Source: Planctomycetota bacterium
GTDB taxonomy: Bacteria; Planctomycetota; Planctomycetia; Isosphaerales; Isosphaeraceae
Direction: 5' to 3'
DNA: 6,120 nt
Assembly (NCBI GenBank): GCA_021778575.1
Contig: JAJYCH010000309.1
Span: forward strand, 1 to 6,120
Shown here: positions 1 to 5,910 of the stretch, piece after piece
How the letters are laid out: the number at the start of each line of letters is the position of its first letter
Position numbering within the stretch: the first letter of the stretch is position 1
The notes under the pieces: generated by a model
What the model was told of the DNA's origin: nothing
Seen by the model: the letters and a program-made list of their open reading frames with translations, nothing else
Database searches by the model: none
Program-made: the position numbers and the translations under genes

Positions 1-35
1 ATTATGCTTTTTTATCCTCGCCGAAATCACTTGAG

Positions 36-344
36 ATGGAGGATGGGTTCAACCATCATAAAATTCGCGGCTTTTTGCAGGCTCTCGGGGCGAGCCGAAA
101 CCCTGATATGCTCGTGATGGTCTGGCGGATTCTTCAAGGACTGAGCATCCGAGAAGTGACGATGAATTACCGCGAAATGGCCAGCTTTAGTCTCAGAGTG
201 ACCTTGGCGACGCCGGGAGAAGAGGGAGAAGAAATCTATCTGACCGATAACATTCGGGACGCCGCGCTTCTTCGGAATTTTGGGATAGCGGGCGATGCCA
301 ATCGACCTTTGTTTGATGGGTTTTACCCATTGCGGAATCGATAA
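36..344 (+). CDS. Small hypothetical protein, 102 aa; 5' end uncertain
   Basis: I do not recognise this family. The product is a soluble-looking, mixed alpha/beta protein with no signal peptide or membrane segment. The N-terminal half (about residues 8-50) looks helical and contains the stretch MLVMVWRILQGLSIREVTMN. The C-terminal half has charged and hydrophobic blocks ending in LFDGFYPLRNR. The frame stays open to the left edge of the window, so ATG 36 may be internal to a longer gene; no convincing ribosome binding site precedes it. Codon use is plausible but AT-richer at third positions than the downstream genes. It ends 25 bases before the WD40 gene start and could be co-transcribed with it. 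The opposite strand is also open here (27-419), but that product is less protein-like and overlaps the WD40 gene. The call rests only on codon and residue composition. Confidence 0.5.
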   Translation: MEDGFNHHKIRGFLQALGASRNPDMLVMVWRILQGLSIREVTMNYREMASFSLRVTLATPGEEGEEIYLTDNIRDAALLRNFGIAGDANRPLFDGFYPLRNR

Positions 345-369
345 CTGCCCACTAACGGGATGCTGCACC

Positions 370-1374
370 ATGCTTGCGAATACCCCGGCTCCGAAGCAGA
401 TCAAGCAGCTCTCTCTCAAGGAGATCGTCTTCGGGCTGGCGCGGGTTCCGGGGACTCAGCGGCTGATTTTTGGCGGCTCGGACTTCCTGGTTCAAGACGT
501 TGACTTCGCCGCCGAGAAGCCCGAGCCCAAACCGTTTGCTGGTGGTCATGAGAGCTACGTCACCGGCATCGCCGTCGCGGGTAAGCGGGCGGTTTCCGGT
601 GGTTATGATGGCAAGCTGATCTGGTGGAATCTCGACGATCGCTCGAAGATCCGGACTGTCGACGCCCACGCGAAATGGATTCGCCGGGTCATCGCGACTC
701 CCGATGGCTCGACCATTGCCAGCGTGGCCGACGACATGGTCTGTCGGCTCTGGGATGCCGAGACGGGCTTGCTCAAGCAGGAGTTGAAGGGGCACAAGGA
801 AGTTACGCCGCATCATTATCCGTCGATGCTTCACGCCTGCGCGATCTCGGCCGACGGCAAGTTCGTGGCGACGGGTGATAAGGTCGGTCACATCGTGGTC
901 TGGGAAATTGGTTCGGGGCAATCCGTCGCGACGTTGGAGGCCCCCGGTCTGTACACCTGGGACCCGGTTCAACGACGGCATTCGATCGGCGGAACGCGTG
1001 CCCTGGCCTTTTCGCCCGACGGGAATCGGCTGGCGGCGGGCGGGATCGGTTTGATCGGTAACATCGACCACCTCGAAGGGCCTCCTCGCGTCGAGATCTT
1101 CGACTGGCGAACCGGGACCCGGACGCATGAGTTCAGCGGCGAAGGGTCCAAGGGAATGGTCGAGCGGCTGATCTTTCTCGGCGACGGGGCAAGACTCGTC
1201 TCGATCGGCGGGGCCAACGATGGTTTCGTCGCCCTTCTCGACCTTGAAACGAAGTCGGTCCTGGCTCAGGAAAAAGCTCCCGCGCACCTCTTCGACGCCG
1301 CGCCGGGCGACTCGGCCGAGACCCTGTTCGTCGCCGGGTTCAACCGTCTGGCCGCTTATGAGATCAAGTCCTGA
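370..1374 (+). CDS. WD40-type beta-propeller protein, 334 aa
   Basis: This is a repeat protein expected to form a beta-propeller and act as a binding scaffold rather than an enzyme. About seven degenerate WD40-like blades can be traced: residues about 18-46, 60-87 (starts GHESYVTG, ends GKLIWWNL), 100-129 (ends VCRLWDA), 141-179 (GHKE to GHIVVWEI), 205-247 (ALAFSPDGNRLAAGG to VEIFDWRTG), 256-292 and 303-333. The recurring GH, PDG/ADG and final W/F-D elements are typical of the family. There is no signal peptide, so it is probably cytoplasmic. I chose ATG 370: the same frame has an ATG at 295, but that start adds 25 Cys-rich residues unlike a propeller and overlaps the upstream ORF by 50 bases. 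A weak GGGA lies about nine bases before ATG 370. In planctomycetes such genes often accompany DUF1501 genes and DUF1549/DUF1553 cytochrome genes; here the DUF1501 gene follows directly. The ligand is unknown. Confidence 0.88.
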   Translation: MLANTPAPKQIKQLSLKEIVFGLARVPGTQRLIFGGSDFLVQDVDFAAEKPEPKPFAGGHESYVTGIAVAGKRAVSGGYDGKLIWWNLDDRSKIRTVDAHAKWIRRVIATPDGSTIASVADDMVCRLWDAETGLLKQELKGHKEVTPHHYPSMLHACAISADGKFVATGDKVGHIVVWEIGSGQSVATLEAPGLYTWDPVQRRHSIGGTRALAFSPDGNRLAAGGIGLIGNIDHLEGPPRVEIFDWRTGTRTHEFSGEGSKGMVERLIFLGDGARLVSIGGANDGFVALLDLETKSVLAQEKAPAHLFDAAPGDSAETLFVAGFNRLAAYEIKS

Positions 1375-1503
1375 GCGGAGCGCGACCGCCGAAGTTTGAA
1401 ACCTCGGCCGGGTCGGTCGGGTAGCTTGCAGGGATCACGCGATTCGCGGTTCCGTTGTTCGATCGCCGCTCCGGGTATTGCTCCTCGGGGCTGGAGTTCC
1501 ATC
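1375..1503 (+). other. Intergenic gap before the DUF1501 gene
   Basis: These 129 bases separate the WD40 and DUF1501 genes. The DUF1501 frame is open from a TTG at 1396, but the 36 residues it would add are Arg/Ser/Gly-rich and would bury the Tat signal, so the stretch is read as non-coding. No convincing terminator is visible: there is only a 4-bp GCGG/CCGC stem near 1375 and no T-tract. Promoter matches are poor; the best is TTGTTC (1455) and TATTGC (1476) with a short 15-base spacer. Whether the two genes form one transcript cannot be decided. Confidence 0.5.
1493..1496 (+). promoter_or_regulatory. Shine-Dalgarno site deciding the DUF1501 start
   Basis: GGAG lies seven bases before ATG 1504. 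It supports this start, which places the twin-arginine motif near the N-terminus, over the upstream in-frame TTG at 1396. Confidence 0.75.
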
Positions 1504-2769
1504 ATGCAAGGTTCTACTGGGCTTGGTCTCGATCGTCGATCGTTTCTCCGGCTCTCGGGGCTTGCCGGCGCCGGCTGGTTGACGCCGGTGGGCGAGATCC
1601 TGGCCAGGCAGGCCGAGGGGCGTCGCGAGCCGGCGAACTCGATTATCTTGCTCTGGCTGGCTGGTGGTCCGAGTCAGCTCGAAACCTTCGACCCGCATCC
1701 CGACTCGAAAATCGCCGGTGGAACAAAGGCGATCCGCACCGCCTCGGAGGTGATCCGGCTGGCCGACGGCTATGGTCAGCTTGCCGAGGTGATGGATAAG
1801 GTCTCGGTCGTCCGCTCCCTCATCAGCAAGGAAGGGGACCACGAGCGCGGTACGTACCTGATGAAGACCGGCTATCGCCCCGACCCGACCGTCGAGCACC
1901 CCTCCATCGGCGCGATCTGCTGTCACGAGCTCCCCGGCGGCGGCACCGAGATCCCGCGCCACATCTCGATCTTGCCCGGCCAATGGCCCGCACGTGGTGG
2001 TTTCCTCGGCGGTCAATACGACGCGTTCCAGCTCGGCGATCCCTCGGGGACTCTGCCCGACGTGGCCTCGAAGGTCGTCGCCGGTCGCGACGCCCGGCGT
2101 GTGGCCGACCTCGACATCGTCGAGAAATCGTTCGCCAGGGGGCGCCATGATCGGGTCGGCGCGACGCTCCATCGCGCGACGCTCGACCGGGCCCGGACGA
2201 TGATGACGTCCGATCAGCTCAAGGCGTTCGACCTCGCGCGGGAGCCATCGAGCGTCCGGCATGAATACGGCGAATCGCCGTTCGGCCGGGCCTGCCTGGC
2301 GGCTCGTCGTTTGACCGAGGTTGGCGTCCGCTGTGTCGAGGTGACCTTGAGCGGCTGGGACAGTCACGTCAATAACCACCAGATCCACAAGGATCGAGCC
2401 GCCGAGCTTGACCCCGCCTTCGCCGCCTTGATCCGCGACCTCGCCCGTCGAGGCACGCTCGACCGGACCATCGTGCTCTGCGGTGGCGAGTTCGGCCGGA
2501 CACCGAACATCAATCCCTTCGGTGGTCGCGACCACTGGCCGCTCGGCTACAGTCTGGCGGTCGCCGGCGGCGGGCTGAAGGGGGGGCTTGCCATCGGCGA
2601 GACCGACCCCGAAGGCAAGAAAGATCCCGCTCGACCGGCCTCGATCGCCGATATCCACGCGACGGTCCTGACCACGCTCGGGATCACCCCCGGCAAGGAA
2701 AATATCTCTCCCGTCGGTCGGCCGATCAAGCTCAGCGAGGGGAAAGTGATTGGCGAGCTGATGGTTTGA
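1504..2769 (+). CDS. DUF1501 family protein with Tat signal, 421 aa
   Basis: This belongs to the DUF1501 family (PF07394), which has an alkaline-phosphatase/sulfatase-like fold and is greatly expanded in planctomycetes. Its biochemical role is not established. Residues 10-16 (DRRSFLR) followed by a hydrophobic stretch (LSGLAGAGWLTPVG) form a twin-arginine signal, so the protein should be exported folded. Family landmarks appear in order: LAGGPSQLETFDPHP (52-66), RSLISKEGDHERGTYLMKTGY (104-124), GWDSHVNNH (284-292), GGEFGRTPN (327-335) and GGRDHWPLG (340-348). The Asp and His residues in these motifs resemble metal and active-site ligands of the superfamily; that is inference. Length is within the usual range of about 400-500 residues and the gene looks intact. 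DUF1501 genes usually pair with a DUF1549/DUF1553 (PSCyt1/PSCyt2) cytochrome gene, which is not in this window. The upstream WD40 gene is a common companion. Confidence 0.94.
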   Translation: MQGSTGLGLDRRSFLRLSGLAGAGWLTPVGEILARQAEGRREPANSIILLWLAGGPSQLETFDPHPDSKIAGGTKAIRTASEVIRLADGYGQLAEVMDKVSVVRSLISKEGDHERGTYLMKTGYRPDPTVEHPSIGAICCHELPGGGTEIPRHISILPGQWPARGGFLGGQYDAFQLGDPSGTLPDVASKVVAGRDARRVADLDIVEKSFARGRHDRVGATLHRATLDRARTMMTSDQLKAFDLAREPSSVRHEYGESPFGRACLAARRLTEVGVRCVEVTLSGWDSHVNNHQIHKDRAAELDPAFAALIRDLARRGTLDRTIVLCGGEFGRTPNINPFGGRDHWPLGYSLAVAGGGLKGGLAIGETDPEGKKDPARPASIADIHATVLTTLGITPGKENISPVGRPIKLSEGKVIGELMV

Positions 2770-2778
2770 GAACTCTCA
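2767..2778. other. Palindrome joining two convergent stop codons
   Basis: TGAGA-AC-TCTCA is an inverted repeat of 5-bp arms with a 2-base centre. Its outer triplets are the TGA stop of the DUF1501 gene (+ strand) and the TGA stop of the leftward gene (- strand). There is no room for a conventional terminator between the genes, and the loop is too short for a good hairpin. Confidence 0.6.
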
Positions 2779-3405
2779 GATCGGTTCGGGATCGACCACT
2801 CGTTCAATCCAGAGCAAAATGCCATCGCTCGGTTCCGTCGGAGTGAGCCACCGAGTCGGCCCGCTCGGGGCCATGTAAACTCGCCGGAGGAGGATCAGCG
2901 GCTGATCGGTGGGCTGCTGGGCACTGAAAACGAACGGTGTGTCGCCAGAGTAACTGCCCGAGACCGCCCAGTCCTTGGCCTCTTCGAACGTGATCAAATT
3001 CGCTCCGTCGGAACTGACCTGGATCAGTCTCTGGCGGGCGTTGCGGGGGGCTTTCAGCTCCAGGCGATGCTTGCCTCCCTTGATCGTCGCGGTCTTGATC
3101 GCCTGGGTGGTCAAACCCTTGGAACTGATCAGTCGTGTTCCCAGGCAAAGCCGATACTCACCGCTGGGCAAGTAGAGATCCCAGCGGTTGTCGTCGATCC
3201 AGAGCGAGTCGAGTTTGACGGCCGCGAACTGGCTCGGGTCGGTGATCATCAACTCGCGGATCAGCGGCTTCATGACCTGGATTCGAGCGTCGAGCCGGGC
3301 ACTCTCGCGACGATTGACATGGACCGTCAGCCAGGTGGCGACGACAGCCATCAGCAGGATCAACGCTCGAAGTCCGACCTGCCAGCGGCGCGAGGGGTCC
3401 GACAT
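2776..3405 (-). CDS. Single-pass membrane-anchored hypothetical protein, 209 aa
   Basis: I do not recognise a named family. The protein has a short basic N-terminus (MSDPSRRW), one hydrophobic segment at about residues 10-30 (LRALILLMAVVATWLTVHV), then a charged, probably coiled-coil linker at about 31-52. A globular C-terminal domain of about 155 residues follows, predicted to lie outside the cytoplasmic membrane. Residues 57-88 (DPSQF, then RWDLYLPSGEYRL) resemble the corresponding part of the upstream neighbour at 3411-4055, suggesting a divergent duplicate. I chose ATG 3405, which follows GGGAA by ten bases. An in-frame TTG at 3414 would overlap the upstream stop as TTGA but has its purine tract too close. 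It is the last gene of the leftward block and its stop is six bases from the stop of the convergent DUF1501 gene. Function unknown. Confidence 0.72.
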   Translation of the reverse strand: MSDPSRRWQVGLRALILLMAVVATWLTVHVNRRESARLDARIQVMKPLIRELMITDPSQFAAVKLDSLWIDDNRWDLYLPSGEYRLCLGTRLISSKGLTTQAIKTATIKGGKHRLELKAPRNARQRLIQVSSDGANLITFEEAKDWAVSGSYSGDTPFVFSAQQPTDQPLILLRRVYMAPSGPTRWLTPTEPSDGILLWIERVVDPEPI

Positions 3406-3410
3406 CGGAT

Positions 3411-4055
3411 TCAATTTCCCGGAAGAGTGGGCGCGGGTTCGGGCTTTGGCTTCGTTTTGCCCAGTCTGAACGTGTACAGAACCGGAATTTTGGTCGAGCG
3501 CTCATAAGGGTCGAGCGACTTCTGACCTTCCGCCTGGAGATCCGGCGGCAGCGTCAAGCGAATCAGCTCAGCGGTGCCTCCCAGGTCGATGGTTTCGAGA
3601 CGCTGAGAGGCGAATTGCTCGACGAGGATCTTCGACTCCCGGCCCCGGATCAAACTGGCCAGCGTCGACTCGCCCAGATTTGACGACCCGGCGCCAGTAA
3701 GGTTTTTGAAGGCTTGCAACACACCATCGACCTCGTGAATCCGGACCCGAGCGATCATGTCATAGGCGCTGGTCATTGCCCGGGGGGAGCCGCCGCCCAT
3801 CCCGGCCGAGTCCTGGTAAACCAGCGGATAATTCGCCGGGACATGGATTCGCCAGGCGAAGTGGAGCGGCTCACCGGTCGGAATCGCCCGGATATGGAGC
3901 TTCGACGGATCACCGATCGGCAGGTCCCCGGTGGCCTGGACGAGTCGGTCAAACTCGGCCTGGAGCCGGGTTCGCTCCTGACCGGTCGACCAGGCCTGAT
4001 AGCCGCCGATGGCCAGCAAGATGAGCAATACGACTTCGATGATCCGGCGAATCAT
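3411..4055 (-). CDS. Single-pass membrane-anchored hypothetical protein, 214 aa
   Basis: The family is unrecognised. MIRR is followed by one transmembrane segment (about residues 5-22, IIEVVLLILLAIGGYQAW), a short coiled-coil linker (about 25-41, with LQAEFDRLVQ) and a globular domain predicted to be extracytoplasmic. That domain includes IGDPSKLHIR (47-56), FAWRIHVPANYPLVYQ (66-81), a Gly-rich loop AGMGGGSPR (84-92) and a Lys/Pro-rich tail (199-211). The DPS and W-R-I-H-V-P-x-x-Y-x-L pattern matches the downstream gene product. An in-frame GTG at 4103 would lengthen it by 16 residues, but that codon sits at the predicted transcription start of a good promoter, so ATG 4055 is preferred, leaving a 5' leader of about 47 bases. 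No clear Shine-Dalgarno sequence is seen. Its stop lies five bases before the next start, so the two genes are very probably one transcript. Confidence 0.72.
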   Translation of the reverse strand: MIRRIIEVVLLILLAIGGYQAWSTGQERTRLQAEFDRLVQATGDLPIGDPSKLHIRAIPTGEPLHFAWRIHVPANYPLVYQDSAGMGGGSPRAMTSAYDMIARVRIHEVDGVLQAFKNLTGAGSSNLGESTLASLIRGRESKILVEQFASQRLETIDLGGTAELIRLTLPPDLQAEGQKSLDPYERSTKIPVLYTFRLGKTKPKPEPAPTLPGN

Positions 4056-4108
4056 GGATGGGCTCGTAAGCTTCGACCGTGAACGGCGTGAATCGCTGAT
4101 CACTACCG

Positions 4109-4137
4109 ATAATAGCCGGCGCGATCGGTCTTCTCAA
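4109..4137 (-). promoter_or_regulatory. Sigma70-like promoter for the two single-pass genes
   Basis: On the minus strand, TTGAGA (4137-4132) and TATTAT (4114-4109) are separated by exactly 17 bases. Each hexamer matches five of six consensus positions, which is notable in DNA this GC-rich. Transcription would start around 4101-4103, giving a leader of about 47 bases before ATG 4055. It lies in the only sizeable gap of the leftward gene block, immediately after the stop of the upstream membrane protein gene. Prediction from sequence only. Confidence 0.55.
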
Positions 4138-4140
4138 GAC
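4128..4140. promoter_or_regulatory. Small palindrome over the -35 box
   Basis: GTCTT-CTC-AAGAC is a perfect 5-bp inverted repeat with a 3-base centre, and it covers the whole predicted -35 hexamer. It could be a repressor operator half-site pair, or a short hairpin in a transcript arriving from upstream. A second stem, ACCGAT (4105-4110) with ATCGGT (4124-4129), partly overlaps the promoter. There is no T-tract, so a terminator is not supported. Confidence 0.3.
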
Positions 4141-4154
4141 TTCGATGGTCTCCC

Positions 4155-5018
4155 TCAAGGGATCGGCTGGAGGAAGCAGTACGGCAAACTGGCTGTCTTG
4201 CCCGAGTTTTCCCCCTCAAGGAACGTGATCTCGACGGCCCGGAGATCATTGAAGCAGGTGGTGCCTCGGGTCGTCCTGGCGAACTGGGGGATCGTCGGGC
4301 AATTGTCGTTCTCGACCCGGACCTTGTTTCCCGCGACTTTCTCCAGGAATGATCCTTTCGCGACCAGCCCCGGCGTGAATTCATTCGGGTTGATGTTGAC
4401 GATCGCCTTCGAGCCGGTGGATCGTCGGACGATCAGTGGGTCGACCTTTGCGCGGAGCGTCCTTTCAATCGCCAGCGCCGGTAAGCTTGCGAGGATCAAC
4501 AATAGCGCAAGCGACCGCGAATAACCGCCACGAACCGGCCGCTCGGCCTCGGCACGCGTCACGTGACGAAGGGCGAACCAGCGGGCCAGATTCCCGGTGA
4601 TCATGGCAATCGTGAACTGGCTGAGGAACGACGGGACGACCAGGATGGTGTGAAAAGCCACCTCGATCCGGATCGGCACGGCTTCGAGCCATCGGCCGAA
4701 GGAGGTCGATTCCAGCGAGCTGTCGATCCAGTCGAGCGCCGGATCGACAGCGAAGATCGTCGTGAGCACGGCGATCCATCCGCCGAGCGCGAAGCCCAGC
4801 CCAAAGGGCCAGTCGCGCAACCGACCACGAGCCAGCCGGGCGATGACGACCGCCAGGAGATTGACCATCGGCACGGTCGCCAGCGCGATCTCCCAATAAT
4901 TCCGGGTCAGTGAATCTGGTCGAGTGGCGATCGAGCGATAGACCACGCAATCGAGCGCGACGACGATCAGGATCATCATGATCGATCGGACGGAAACGCG
5001 CGGCAGCTCTGGAATCAT
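4155..5018 (-). CDS. Multi-pass membrane protein, 287 aa; paralogue of the gene at 5062-5910
   Basis: This is an unrecognised, probably planctomycete-restricted membrane protein. Hydrophobic segments are at about residues 12-30, 46-62, 73-91, 117-146 (long, possibly two passes) and 167-184. A soluble C-terminal domain of about 100 residues follows and ends in LPYCFLQPIP. Many positions match the upstream gene product without large gaps: LPRVS-RSI, DC-VYRS-ATR, NLLAVVIA, LGF--GG, DPAL, S-LEST-FG-WL, LP-LA-E, KVR-E-D and LPYCFL-P-P. This copy has extra Cys residues in the C-terminal domain (240 and 255). The frame is open upstream to 5192, but that part reads the neighbour's 3' end in another frame. 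I chose ATG 5018 because it aligns with the paralogue's start; ATG 5027 is nearly as good. No strong ribosome binding site is visible, so coupling to upstream translation is possible. Function unknown. Confidence 0.77.
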   Translation of the reverse strand: MIPELPRVSVRSIMMILIVVALDCVVYRSIATRPDSLTRNYWEIALATVPMVNLLAVVIARLARGRLRDWPFGLGFALGGWIAVLTTIFAVDPALDWIDSSLESTSFGRWLEAVPIRIEVAFHTILVVPSFLSQFTIAMITGNLARWFALRHVTRAEAERPVRGGYSRSLALLLILASLPALAIERTLRAKVDPLIVRRSTGSKAIVNINPNEFTPGLVAKGSFLEKVAGNKVRVENDNCPTIPQFARTTRGTTCFNDLRAVEITFLEGENSGKTASLPYCFLQPIP

Positions 5019-5061
5019 GAGGCCCATCCCGGAAAGAACTTGATTCGCCAGGCCGCCAATT

Positions 5062-5910
5062 TCAAGGGACCGGCTTGAGGAAGCAATACGGCAGGCCGAC
5101 GGTCTCGCCGGCTCGGTTGCCGTCGAGGAGCGTTCCGTAGACCGGCCGATAATCGCGGAGCGCGGTCGTTCCGCCCAGATTTTCGAGTTCAATGACCGAG
5201 GCTTCGTCGTCTCGCTCGATCCGGACTTTCATCCCGTCCAGGCCGTTGAGCTTCGATCCCGCCGGGAGAACCCGCGGAGTTCCATTCGACCAGCGGATGG
5301 CGACAACCGCTTCCTGACCGGCGGTTCGACGTGTCAACAGGGGTTCAATGGTCCAGCGAAACGCCCCCTCGACGGCCAGAGTCGGCAGGGCGAGCAAGAT
5401 CACCAGCGACAATGACGGGAGCAGCCAGGGACGCCGCGAGACTGGCGTTTCCGCCGGAAGCGGCGGCACGAATTTACCGACAATCCAACCGCCCGCCAGT
5501 CCCAGCACCGCCTGGAACAGGAACGGGATCACGACCACGATCACCACCAGAGTGAGCACCTGGCGGATCATCGTGGCCGAGAGCCAGTTGCCGAAGCGCG
5601 TCGATTCCAGAGCCGAGCCCAGCGCATGGAGGGCAGGATCGAATCCGACGAACGTGACGCCCAGGCCGATCAAGCCGCCGACGATAAATCCGAGGCGAGC
5701 CGGCCGAGCCCGCACGCCGTCGCGGACCATCATGGCGATCACGACGGCCAGGAGATTGGCCATCGTGATCAGCGAAAGGGTGTCCAAGGCCAGGTTGTAA
5801 GGGGTCACAATCTGATGACGAGTCGCGAACGACCGATAGACCATGCAGTCGGCGGCGACGATGGCCAGAAGCGCCAGGATCGAGCGGGTCGAGACGCGAG
5901 GCAGCTTCAA
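5062..5910 (-). CDS. Multi-pass membrane protein, 282 aa; paralogue of the gene at 4155-5018
   Basis: The family is unrecognised. It has a short basic N-terminus (MKLPRVSTRS), then hydrophobic segments at about residues 10-28, 44-62, 73-91, 117-146 (a long VLTLVVIVVVIPFLFQ stretch that may cross once or twice) and 163-182. A C-terminal domain of about 100 residues follows, with GSKLNGLDGMKVRIERD (218-234), GGTTALRDYRPVYGTLLDG (246-264) and GLPYCFLKPVP at the end. The C-terminal domain looks beta-rich. It would lie outside if there are five passes and inside if six; this is not resolved. The start is TTG 5910, supported by GGGAGAG five bases upstream and by alignment with the paralogue. That TTG overlaps the stop of the HldE-like gene (TTGA), so the two are probably translationally coupled. 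The stop lies 43 bases before the paralogue's ATG. No catalytic motif is seen. Confidence 0.78.
   Translation of the reverse strand: MKLPRVSTRSILALLAIVAADCMVYRSFATRHQIVTPYNLALDTLSLITMANLLAVVIAMMVRDGVRARPARLGFIVGGLIGLGVTFVGFDPALHALGSALESTRFGNWLSATMIRQVLTLVVIVVVIPFLFQAVLGLAGGWIVGKFVPPLPAETPVSRRPWLLPSLSLVILLALPTLAVEGAFRWTIEPLLTRRTAGQEAVVAIRWSNGTPRVLPAGSKLNGLDGMKVRIERDDEASVIELENLGGTTALRDYRPVYGTLLDGNRAGETVGLPYCFLKPVP

Noticed and set aside
295..369. Upstream ATG (295) as start of the WD40 protein
   Set aside because: The extra 25 residues are Cys-rich and unlike the family, and overlap the preceding ORF by 50 bases. ATG 370 gives a clean propeller start.
352..1287. 311-codon open frame on the minus strand opposite the WD40 gene
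   Set aside because: It is Arg/Pro/Asp-rich with no domain signature, and the WD40 blades on the + strand explain the sequence.
1396..1481. Possible promoters before the DUF1501 gene (TTGAAA at 1396; TTGTTC/TATTGC at 1455/1476)
   Set aside because: The first has no -10 at usable spacing and the second has weak hexamers with a 15-base spacer; neither is better than chance.
1435..2658. 407-codon open frame on the minus strand opposite the DUF1501 gene
   Set aside because: The + strand frame has clear DUF1501 motifs. Long antisense frames are expected opposite high-GC genes, and this product has no recognisable motif.
4056..4103. GTG 4103 as start of the 3411-4055 gene
   Set aside because: It coincides with the predicted transcription start, has no Shine-Dalgarno site, and the added residues are not hydrophobic or conserved in the paralogue.
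4103..4384. 93-codon minus-strand frame sharing a CR-ASSSRSLE stretch with the region near 5070
   Set aside because: The similarity comes from reading the conserved 3' ends of the two paralogous genes in the same wrong frame; it is not a separate gene.
5019..5192. N-terminal extension of the 4155-5018 membrane protein to 5192
   Set aside because: Most of it reads the 3' end of the neighbouring paralogue in another frame. It is Ser/Arg-rich and absent from the paralogue's own N-terminus.
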